Of a stretch of DNA of 22,500 bases, positions 9,547 through 16,804 are shown in pieces (positions within the stretch are counted from its first letter, which is position 1; every line of letters starts with the position of its first letter). Location: NCBI RefSeq assembly GCF_963678635.1, contig NC_087066.1, positions 9,303,723 through 9,326,222 of the forward strand, in the 5' to 3' direction. Under the pieces are notes generated by a model. It was not told the origin of the DNA, did no database searches, and saw nothing but the letters and a program-made list of their open reading frames with translations. Position numbers and translations under genes: made by a program. The stretch is from Symsagittifera roscoffensis (Eukaryota; Xenacoelomorpha; Acoela; Convolutidae).

Positions 9547-12500
9547 CTATCCTGTATCTTTTACCACTGGTCTTAAATTCCAGAGTTTTGGGTTCAACTG
9601 GATGTGGGACAGATCCTCACGGCCCATTCTGCATTTGAAGTGGTTGTTGAAGTCCATCAACACCCAGCCTGGCTCTGCTATTCTTCCGAACAGCCTATCG
9701 ACGCTAGCCAGCTTCCTCAGTTCACTCTGCTCTACCCAATTCAGCACGGAACAATCCACTACTGAAACCAGGTTGACGTACAACACTGAATTCCTGTACG
9801 CTTTAACTTGCACATCCGGGAACGCAAAAGACATCACCGGTCCATACACCACTGTGACGAATTCCCTTAGTCCGTGGACCAGAGCCAACGGATCAATCCG
9901 CATCATGACAGCTAAGTCTGTTAGTAAGGGCATGCCACAATACTGCTTACATTCGCCTGCGTTCGTCGCCACCTTGTCCTCTCCTGTGACGCTTCTGTTC
10001 TGTTGCAAGAGGTATTGAAGCAGGAGAGTCCTCCAGTCCTTCATCTTCTTGAGCGAGGCGGTTTCCAACTGTGCATTGAACTCACGACTGGGTCCCTGTA
10101 GTTGTTCAGGGTAACGTAATAGCACAAGCAAATCTCCCAGTCGACCATAGGTCATGGCAATCAGAGTCAGGAGTCCATCCAATCTCAAATCTGCCAACGC
10201 TTGGGTAAAGAGGTTTGCCGGTCCTTTCACAAAGTTTTCATGACCAAATGTCACGTATAAGGCTAGCTCCAGGCCAATCGACAACTTCCTGATGTCTTTG
10301 ACGAAGCTCGCGATCAGGTTCCTAGATGCCTTCGGATAGCACGTCGATAGGAAAGATGGCGTCCATCCCACTCCCATTCCACCCAAAATAGCATCTGATC
10401 GTTCATACTGTGCCTTCGTGGCCAGCACGTCAGCTTGGAACTTGTCCAGCGACATCGTGTTTACGTCTTGCATCAGTTTCAACATCTTGCCTCCAGCCAA
10501 CTCCCGGGCATTAAGTAGATTCTTCAGATACGCGTGCATCTGTTTAATTATTGCCGGCGCATGCTCAAACGCGTCCTCACCCAAGGTGCACAGCCTCGGT
10601 GACAGATACAACCATATGTTGTTGTGTGGCTTCGTACGCAAAGCCATTGCCATGAGGTCCTCCTCTGCTGATGTCATGTTCTTTCTGATCATCCTTCCCT
10701 GCTCATTCTCTGCATGATCCATCTGTCTGAACCAGAGATCATCAGCCACCTGTTGTACTAACAGATGATCGTCACCTACCCCTGGTCTTAGCTTCAGTAA
10801 TCTTGCGAAGTTGGACAGCTCCAACCCCAGAACTTCATCTAGCACCAACCGAGTTGTGCTACAATCTCTGAGCCCCTGTATGGCATTCGAAATGTCAGCC
10901 CAAACGGCGCGAAGCTCAGATCGGGACGGATAGTAATTGTCCGGGTCCACTACTCTGTTTGGGGCAGGAATCATCACGTTGAATATCCCCTCTGCTATCG
11001 TCGTGACCATTGTGTACACAAATTGAAGGGGTTCAGGCAACGCAGCGTAGCCTGGTGACAATACAAAGATCACCTTCACCACATTCATGGTGAAACGTTG
11101 TCTTGCTGCTGCCTCTACCTCGGCCATCGCCGAGAGCAGTGTCATTATCGCCTCCCCTATAACTTCGTTACTCGGGATCGATCCATCCGTCAGACGTGAC
11201 AATAAGCCTCTGCTTTGTAGATGATCATTTGAGCCTGCAACCACTATTACCTGCGGCTCCATGCTGACCACTCTCCGTACACTTATCATCATGCCTATCG
11301 CCTGTCCCCAGTCCAGTTTAGGCGCCGTTAAGAAAATCACATCGGGCCAGAATAGAGAACGGGGCGTGTAGAGATAATCGGAGCCGGCCACAACCAGATA
11401 CTTGGCAGCCTTCATGTCCAAGGGATCATAAGCTGCAAAAAGGCCATCGCCTATTGGGGCCTTCAGGTTCCCATATCTCTTATCGTCTCCGACCACTGTT
11501 GTAGTTCGGGGGTAATCCCTCGAATACTCGCCCGGCGTCTGACCGGGTGGTTTAGCGAATTGTCTGTACATCTTGTGATGTTTGTTGTTGGGCTTGTTCT
11601 CCGTCTGGAACTTGCCCTTGCGCACAGGTGGTGTCCTTTCCCGGGTCCTATCTCGAACGTCGGTGAGCGACCGGGTGTTTAAAGGTCCAAAGGTATTGTC
11701 ATGAGGCAATCCATCCAGGTCTGCATGTCGGAGTGAGGTCGAGGAGCTGAATTTCTCCTGCTCTGCTAGCAGCCAATCCACGCCCGGTATCCGATAAAGT
11801 CGCGACACTGTGGGACTTTCACCGCCAGTCATTCTCATCGCATCCTCCCGACACGTCAAGGTATTCATATTCAACTTCGCCGACATGTCCGTCTTATACT
11901 GACCCCAATGACTAGGATCTGATCTATTCCAAAGCAGCCTGCTGCCTGATTCGATTCCCTCCGCTGGCACGGTACTTGTAGACGGTCCTGCTGTCGAAGC
12001 AGGATTTGTCGTGGCAGGCGAATCGTTCCTCCTAGACGCGGTCTGGGAGTTATTTCTGTTACTCTGTTCCACCGATCTGCCGAGTCGGCTTCCAATCGAC
12101 TGCGGCCTGGGAGAAGGAGCAGTCCCCAGCCTGTCTCTCACGTTTGAGCTCGGAGCGACGGTTACGGCTCCAACCGTCTCCGTTGCCAAAGGCCCTAGAC
12201 GGTTGGCGAGGGATTCGGGGACGGTTGCCCTTATTCTACTCCCTCCGGTCAAATTGGTCCGAGCCAAAGAACCGGTCGCCCTCGACTCTTGCTCCACTTC
12301 TCTCAGTTGCGTCTGAAACACATCGTTAATCCAATGCCTCCCTCGTTGGGTATTGAAGTGCACTCCATCTCTAGTGAGCGCGATGTGATCAGTCATGCGC
12401 AGCATATTTTCGAGATCCAGGAGTCGCAACTCGCCAGGATTGTTTCTCACCAGACTGCGGGTCATTTCATTCCACCGCGTCACGTTGCCATTCATGAAAT

Positions 12501-12606
12501 CTGCAGCTATAGTGCCCACCAAAGGATTTGGTGGTATCGTACACAGGATCACGAGCTTGGGTCTGTACTTTTCTTTCAATTCGTTCAATAGACACACCAA
12601 TAGAGG
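9547..12606 (-). CDS. C-terminal part of SGNH-hydrolase protein, plus second SGNH-like domain (about 1019 codons)
   Basis: This frame continues the 466-codon frame upstream across one in-frame TAA (12607-12609); there is no ATG at its start, so it reads as the second half of one gene. Counting from the TTG at 12598-12600, residues 1-100 complete an SGNH/GDSL hydrolase: the DGVH block (Asp78, His81) supplies the rest of the catalytic triad. Residues about 100-380 are low-complexity, Ser/Arg/Pro-rich, with repeated RLG motifs. Residues about 400-575 look like a second, degenerate SGNH fold, with GSD (406-408) in place of GDS and GSND (456-459) as the GxND block, but no clear C-terminal DxxH. 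The remaining 440 residues are helical and unrecognised. The frame ends with TAG at 9547. The SGNH call for the first domain is firm; for the second it is tentative. Confidence 0.8.
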   Translation of the reverse strand, partial: PLLVCLLNELKEKYRPKLVILCTIPPNPLVGTIAADFMNGNVTRWNEMTRSLVRNNPGELRLLDLENMLRMTDHIALTRDGVHFNTQRGRHWINDVFQTQLREVEQESRATGSLARTNLTGGSRIRATVPESLANRLGPLATETVGAVTVAPSSNVRDRLGTAPSPRPQSIGSRLGRSVEQSNRNNSQTASRRNDSPATTNPASTAGPSTSTVPAEGIESGSRLLWNRSDPSHWGQYKTDMSAKLNMNTLTCREDAMRMTGGESPTVSRLYRIPGVDWLLAEQEKFSSSTSLRHADLDGLPHDNTFGPLNTRSLTDVRDRTRERTPPVRKGKFQTENKPNNKHHKMYRQFAKPPGQTPGEYSRDYPRTTTVVGDDKRYGNLKAPIGDGLFAAYDPLDMKAAKYLVVAGSDYLYTPRSLFWPDVIFLTAPKLDWGQAIGMMISVRRVVSMEPQVIVVAGSNDHLQSRGLLSRLTDGSIPSNEVIGEAIMTLLSAMAEVEAAARQRFTMNVVKVIFVLSPGYAALPEPLQFVYTMVTTIAEGIFNVMIPAPNRVVDPDNYYPSRSELRAVWADISNAIQGLRDCSTTRLVLDEVLGLELSNFARLLKLRPGVGDDHLLVQQVADDLWFRQMDHAENEQGRMIRKNMTSAEEDLMAMALRTKPHNNIWLYLSPRLCTLGEDAFEHAPAIIKQMHAYLKNLLNARELAGGKMLKLMQDVNTMSLDKFQADVLATKAQYERSDAILGGMGVGWTPSFLSTCYPKASRNLIASFVKDIRKLSIGLELALYVTFGHENFVKGPANLFTQALADLRLDGLLTLIAMTYGRLGDLLVLLRYPEQLQGPSREFNAQLETASLKKMKDWRTLLLQYLLQQNRSVTGEDKVATNAGECKQYCGMPLLTDLAVMMRIDPLALVHGLREFVTVVYGPVMSFAFPDVQVKAYRNSVLYVNLVSVVDCSVLNWVEQSELRKLASVDRLFGRIAEPGWVLMDFNNHFKCRMGREDLSHIQLNPKLWNLRPVVKDTG

Positions 12607-14007
12607 TTACCACTTGTTCTCTGGAGTCACGGGGGCTCTCGAGACGTCATTAGTCCCCAGCATTATTACTAATGTATCCAGATGATCCTCGCTCTGGAAC
12701 TCCATCATTTTGATAACTTGAGCCACTGAGGCTCCTCCAAAGGACAGAATGGTAGTCTGACCATAGACGAAGATCTCATTCAGATCTCTCACCAGACTGT
12801 ATCCAATGATCAAATGGCGACTCCCTGGGGGAATTACTTGGTCGTTCGTGGCGGGGTTCCAGCTCATGTCATTCAAGCAGGCTCGAGGATGCTCGGCTGG
12901 CACTTGCGTGAACTGATGACGTGTCATCAGATTCTTCCTGATGTCTACCACGCGAGACTTCTCAAAGACTCCACCAGGCGCAGAACACGCTATCGTACGG
13001 GTTGCTCGCTCCGAGCCATTTGATGAATGATCACGACGCTGGGAAGGAACGATCCTAGCCAGTGTCCGCTCAGTGCCTCTGTTGATTTCATCCATTGCGG
13101 CTCTGGCCACTTGGTTAAATGATTCCTGGAATTGAGGAGCTAGATAGGTGTCAGAAGGGTCTGGTATCGTGAACCTCTGATTCGAAGCAGACGGTCGCGT
13201 CTGCTGAGGAGCCTCGGGCCCCCTTGATGCACGCAAATCCAGAACCTCTGGTCCTCTCGATGCGCACAGCTCCTGCGCTGTTGTCCTGGGGCGTGTGTCG
13301 TTAGATCCCTCCGAGGGTCTCATGCTCGCCAGAATTTCCGGTGACGCTTGGCTCACCTTCGCCATATACAGCTCCTTCAGGTGCTTTATCTCATCCTCCT
13401 TGTAGGCCACCTGCAGATCTTCAAATTTCTTTTTCCATTCGTCTCTCTCTCGAGCTATGGCCCTGTACTCCTGAAGTTTGGCACACAGCTCACTCTGATC
13501 TCTCTCCTTCTTCTCCAGTGTCTCAATCGTTTCCGACGTCTGGATCTCTATCTCGCTCACTCTCACACTCTTCAGGGGAGGAGCAGCTGTTGGAGAGTCG
13601 ACCGAGTGTGACGGGCCTGGCCCATCACGCTGTCTCTTTGCTCCAATGAGTGGCTGCGCAGGTTGGGCGGGTAAGGGCATCTCACCTAGCCGGTGGTCCC
13701 TTTGCTCACCTAGTCCTGGCTCACGAGCCAGGTCGTGGCCAGACATTTCTCCGCGCCTCCATCTCATCAATCGGTTTCGGCCTCTCTCGGCGGTCCCGGA
13801 CTCACCGAAGGCCAACATCAACACGACTTCTGTAGGGCGATTCCCTCGGCCCTCTCTTCCCAGTGCATTGAGGAGTGCGACCACAAACATCGCCAACCCC
13901 GGGTCTTCTCGTGTAAAATCACAATCGATCAGCCGCTGATAGATCTCGTCTAGAGTCGCTCCTAGACTCGCTGAGAGGAATTCCATGAGTTCGTTCGTGT
14001 CACCCAT
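12607..14007 (-). CDS. Coiled coil plus N-terminal part of SGNH/GDSL hydrolase (466 codons), cut by TAA
   Basis: The start ATG (14005-14007) has a favourable eukaryotic context (AAGAA before ATGG). Residues 1-90 are a small helical domain. Residues about 90-150 are Pro/Arg-rich. Residues about 152-220 are a strong coiled coil (charged heptads rich in Glu, Lys and Leu). Residues about 245-270 carry ASRGPE twice. From about 395 an SGNH fold begins: block I GYSL with nucleophile Ser404 (usual GDSL, Asp replaced by Tyr), a GG around 424-425 for block II, and LGTND (450-454) for block III with Asn453. The frame then meets TAA at 12607-12609, and the missing Asp-His block follows in the same frame downstream. 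Coiled coil plus esterase is the layout of ORF1 proteins of CR1/L2-type LINEs, which act as RNA chaperones; a similar role here is inference. The stop is either a mutation or a readthrough site. Confidence 0.85.
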   Translation of the reverse strand: MGDTNELMEFLSASLGATLDEIYQRLIDCDFTREDPGLAMFVVALLNALGREGRGNRPTEVVLMLAFGESGTAERGRNRLMRWRRGEMSGHDLAREPGLGEQRDHRLGEMPLPAQPAQPLIGAKRQRDGPGPSHSVDSPTAAPPLKSVRVSEIEIQTSETIETLEKKERDQSELCAKLQEYRAIARERDEWKKKFEDLQVAYKEDEIKHLKELYMAKVSQASPEILASMRPSEGSNDTRPRTTAQELCASRGPEVLDLRASRGPEAPQQTRPSASNQRFTIPDPSDTYLAPQFQESFNQVARAAMDEINRGTERTLARIVPSQRRDHSSNGSERATRTIACSAPGGVFEKSRVVDIRKNLMTRHQFTQVPAEHPRACLNDMSWNPATNDQVIPPGSRHLIIGYSLVRDLNEIFVYGQTTILSFGGASVAQVIKMMEFQSEDHLDTLVIMLGTNDVSRAPVTPENKW

Positions 14008-14101
14008 TTCTTATCGTGTTGATTCTTGTTGTCGTGTCGTGTAATTTCTTTCTGTCTCTCCTGATTCAGTGTTCAGTAAACAATTTTCGATCAATCAAGA
14101 T

Positions 14102-14308
14102 CTAAAATACAAGTCGCGACTTAGAACCATCATTCCTGGATGCAACATCAATCAATTCTTTAAAACTCTCCATTGAAATTCTCTTTTTCAAATCTGATTT
14201 AAAATTTTGGCACCAAGGTGGATCGTCCACCTTTACCTTTGTCAGAGAAGCACGAATGTGCGCTGTCACCTTGATGACCTGGGGTGCCCCAGGTCTTTTA
14301 TGACACAA
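14102..14308 (-). CDS. Small hypothetical ORF in the gap (68 codons, doubtful)
   Basis: A minus-strand frame with protein-like composition (mixed charged and hydrophobic, few low-complexity runs) is open from 14320 to the stop at 14102, but it has no ATG near its start. It might be a remnant of a gene or an exon, or chance. I recognise no domain. Its frame matches neither the macro-domain end upstream nor the 466-codon frame downstream. Confidence 0.2.
   Translation of the reverse strand: MCHKRPGAPQVIKVTAHIRASLTKVKVDDPPWCQNFKSDLKKRISMESFKELIDVASRNDGSKSRLVF
14276..14295. repeat. Perfect 9-bp palindrome with 2-nt centre
   Basis: GACCTGGGG, then TG, then CCCCAGGTC. It would form a very GC-rich hairpin in RNA from either strand, inside otherwise AT-rich DNA between the two coding blocks of the element. 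Confidence 0.7.
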
Positions 14309-14403
14309 ACATAAAACATATCATAACAATAACATAACATAAACACATAAACATCACACACCTATGCTATCACATAAAAACCTAATCCCTAATACTGTAC
14401 CTA

Positions 14404-14428
14404 AAACCTAACCTAACCTAACCTAAAA
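14404..14428. repeat. Short CCTAA microsatellite
   Basis: About four units of CCTAA (TTAGG on the other strand) in low-complexity DNA. Too short to mark a telomere or an origin. Confidence 0.5.
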
Positions 14429-14487
14429 CTTGACTCTAATTCTTATCGAGCAACTTAATAAAAACCACTTATCGCCGAGCGCAATTC

Positions 14488-14727
14488 TTAGCATATGCTC
14501 AGATAGTATTTTTTATGTAAGTAAACCTCTATATCAGTCTCTGAAAATATCACATGCACAAGAGCGTACAACTCTCTCGGGTGTAGCTTCCCTCTATTGG
14601 GATCATAAACTGGCAACGAGAGAGAGGTCACACCTCTCTCAACCAGGAAATCCCTAAGTCGAGTCAAGGCCAATACCAAGCTCTCCGGATTCACGTGTTG
14701 CCTATCAGTAGCTTTCGTAACCAAAAA
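14488..14727 (-). pseudogene. C-terminal half of macro-like domain, shifted out of the integrase frame
   Basis: This frame (open 14760-14488) takes over from the integrase frame at a run of seven T on the coding strand (14723-14729). Past the run the protein continues with the features expected of the second half of a TARG1/OARD1-type macro domain: a strand ending in VTK (the Lys position that is catalytic in TARG1), an Asn-Pro-Glu-Ser segment, a helix of about 15 residues, the strand SLSLPVYD, then a final helix and the terminal strand IEVYLHKK. The glycine-rich loop usual after the conserved Pro is replaced by YDPNRGK, so ADP-ribose binding or hydrolysis may be altered. The end at 14488 fits the end of a domain of this family. 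The frame change is a one-base gain or a slippery site. Confidence 0.6.
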
Positions 14728-16804
14728 AACACAAATATTTCCCTGGTATCTGTGATGCAACAGGGGGCAACGCTATCATTCCTCCTACACCCGGCCTCTG
14801 TTTCCACAAAAACTCGATATTCTTGTACTCTCTTTTAAAGTCGGCCGCTAGTGCTGTTTTGAAGCTTACGTCCGCCGTTATCGCTATGGCGCACGTGCGT
14901 TCCGTGAGTATGAAATCGCTGTCCGTTATAACGATATTGTTCGAATAGTGATTCGGTAGATCAAAATACGATTCAAAGATTCGTCCAAAAGGTGGTTTCT
15001 TAGCATTCTCGCCCGCTGTCTCTAGTTCTCCGGTTTCCCTTGCCGATTTAAATTTTTTTATTATGAGGTTTTCGGTGTGGGTGAGTCCTACCCCCACTCC
15101 CCGGACAAAAATATCCATCGACGTCCCCGTCGATCGCCCAAAGTCTAGGAGACCGAGGTTGGATTGTGGAACACGTAGAGGACCATCTGGGGCGACCCAG
15201 TTGGACTCGGTATTATCATGACTGATGTACTTGACGCCGTCTCTATCGACGTCCTGAATCGTCAGGATCGTCTCTTTTGGATCTGTCGGCAGATCATGGA
15301 GCCATTCGAGCACGCGCAAGTTTGTTAGTTCTTGCTCATGAGTCTGTTCCGCTTCTGGTTCGAACTTCACTTCCGGTTTTGATCGATCGTCGATCCAATC
15401 TTGATCCATATCGTTCACAAGGTCGATTTCTTCTAGCATCGCTACTTCGTCCAGCCCCACCAGCGAGTCTATGACATCACTCACTACTATCCGGTCTACA
15501 ACGAAGTCCTCGCCATACGGATTGTATTTCTTCTGGTTTTTTCCTCTCTTACTTTGGCGTGTCTCCATAGTGAGCGGAAAGTCAGGCTGTATTCCTTTGT
15601 CAATTTCGGTTTGTTCCGGGCAATCCCAGTCTTCTTCGGCATAGGGTAGAGTTTCATCGTCCACCTCTACTCGCTCAGTCAACTCGAGATCCAGTGGTAG
15701 ATCACAATCGTCCACCACCTCATTCCCGTCGTTCTTGTCGCGAGTACCCCTTTCATTCACTTCACAAGCAGGATCCACTATTAAATAGTCTCCCTCTTGC
15801 ATGTCCGCTGGGATGCACCAATCCTCGGACGAGGCATTGTGTGGTTTGATATTCTCGTAATGAGCCGCTCTTCCGGTGCTCAGCCGATAAAAACGACCTC
15901 CTTGATGCACCTCTGTTATCTGAAATGGACCACGCCATTTCTTTAATAGTTTCTTGGTTCCTTTTGGTGGAACCACCTCCTGGAACACCCAGACGTAATC
16001 GCCAACTGAGTAGGCTTTTGCATCGGCTGTCCTTTTATCAAACCTCCTTTTTTGTCTAATCTGCGCCTGTTGCGTATTCCTCCTGCATAAGTCATTGAGG
16101 TCCTGTTGTCTTCTAATAACGTCCCGCACGTACGTTTGCGGTGCTGTCCTCTTCCCTTCATATTCAGGGTAGAAGAACGTTAACGGGAGTGCTTTTTCGT
16201 GACCCGTCAGCATCATATGCGGACTTATTCCCGTGGTGGAATGCTCCGTGCTGTTGTAAGCACCCATCACTTGCGGCAAGTGCTTGTCCCAGTCATCCAT
16301 ATAGCGTGAGCAGTAGACTCTCAACATGGATACCAGTGTGCGATTCTGCCTCTCGACTAGGCCATTCGTTTGCGGGTGATAAGTGGTCGAGTGGGCTTGC
16401 GCTACCTGCGACATTTTCATTAACTCTTTCGTGAGATCACCTACGAATGCTTTGCCATTGTCCGATTGGAACGTGATGGGGCAGCCATGCCTTGCTATCC
16501 ACACGTTTATCAAATGATCGCATGTTTCTTCTGCCGATGCTGTCATGCAGGGTGCTGCCTCCGCATACTTCGTAAAATGGTCGATCATTACCAGCACCTG
16601 ATTATAGCCCGTTGCTGTCATGCAGATTTTCTGATGATCAATTTGCACCACTTCGTTGAAACCTGACGATTCTATTGACTGTAGGGGGAACCTTAGTTTC
16701 CTGGGATCCTTTGCCTGTTGACAAGACAGGCATGCGGCTATCCATTTCTCACAAGCCTTCTTCAATCCCGGCCATTCGAATCGTTTTTGTATCCTGTTAT
16801 ACAC
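14705..16804 (-). CDS. pol (integrase part): Integrase with long C-terminal extension and N-terminal half of macro-like domain
   Basis: Inserts the element's DNA copy into the nuclear genome. Counting from GTG at 16804: the Cys-Cys half of the HHCC zinc finger is at Cys25/Cys28; the catalytic core shows the full triad Asp56 (VQIDH), Asp115 (QSDNG) and Glu151 (NGLVERQ); a GPF-type C-terminal module follows around residues 265-325 (KKWRGPFQITEV, then HYENIKPHN). An acidic linker and a Lys/Arg patch (ETRQSKRGKNQKK) come next. About 300 further residues have no counterpart in ordinary gypsy integrases; from about 629 they become a macro-like fold (Ala-Ile-Ala-Ile strand, GGMIALPP). The frame runs off at 14705 after a T7 run. 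The first half of the zinc finger lies in the preceding frame, separated by a duplicated pentanucleotide. No start codon of its own: part of a polyprotein. Confidence 0.93.
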   Translation of the reverse strand: MYNRIQKRFEWPGLKKACEKWIAACLSCQQAKDPRKLRFPLQSIESSGFNEVVQIDHQKICMTATGYNQVLVMIDHFTKYAEAAPCMTASAEETCDHLINVWIARHGCPITFQSDNGKAFVGDLTKELMKMSQVAQAHSTTYHPQTNGLVERQNRTLVSMLRVYCSRYMDDWDKHLPQVMGAYNSTEHSTTGISPHMMLTGHEKALPLTFFYPEYEGKRTAPQTYVRDVIRRQQDLNDLCRRNTQQAQIRQKRRFDKRTADAKAYSVGDYVWVFQEVVPPKGTKKLLKKWRGPFQITEVHQGGRFYRLSTGRAAHYENIKPHNASSEDWCIPADMQEGDYLIVDPACEVNERGTRDKNDGNEVVDDCDLPLDLELTERVEVDDETLPYAEEDWDCPEQTEIDKGIQPDFPLTMETRQSKRGKNQKKYNPYGEDFVVDRIVVSDVIDSLVGLDEVAMLEEIDLVNDMDQDWIDDRSKPEVKFEPEAEQTHEQELTNLRVLEWLHDLPTDPKETILTIQDVDRDGVKYISHDNTESNWVAPDGPLRVPQSNLGLLDFGRSTGTSMDIFVRGVGVGLTHTENLIIKKFKSARETGELETAGENAKKPPFGRIFESYFDLPNHYSNNIVITDSDFILTERTCAIAITADVSFKTALAADFKREYKNIEFLWKQRPGVGGMIALPPVASQIPGKYLCFFGYESY
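15089..15108 (-). promoter_or_regulatory. Internal polypurine-tract-like sequence (possible central PPT)
   Basis: Inside the integrase frame the coding strand repeats exactly the 12-mer next to the 3' LTR (TTGTCCGGGGAG) and continues with a G-rich run, making a longer purine tract than the terminal one. Lentiviruses and Ty1/Ty3-like elements can use an internal tract as a second plus-strand primer site; use here is inference. Confidence 0.35.

Larger units (their letters stand above)
14008..14487 (-). other. Gap between pol and the downstream coding block; possible leader of a second transcript
   Basis: This 480-bp stretch has no long frame. On the plus strand 14296-14430 is A/C-rich low-complexity DNA, including about four CCTAA units (14404-14428). 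A perfect palindrome lies at 14276-14295. The last 80 bases before the ATG at 14007 are purine-rich on the coding strand and look like a 5' leader. The decamer ACACGATAAG just before this ATG also occurs in the LTR hairpin. A separate promoter or spliced leader for the downstream genes is plausible but unproven. Confidence 0.5.

Noticed and set aside
14404-14428. TTAGG-like telomeric repeat
   Set aside because: Only about four units within other low-complexity sequence inside a retrotransposon; no array.
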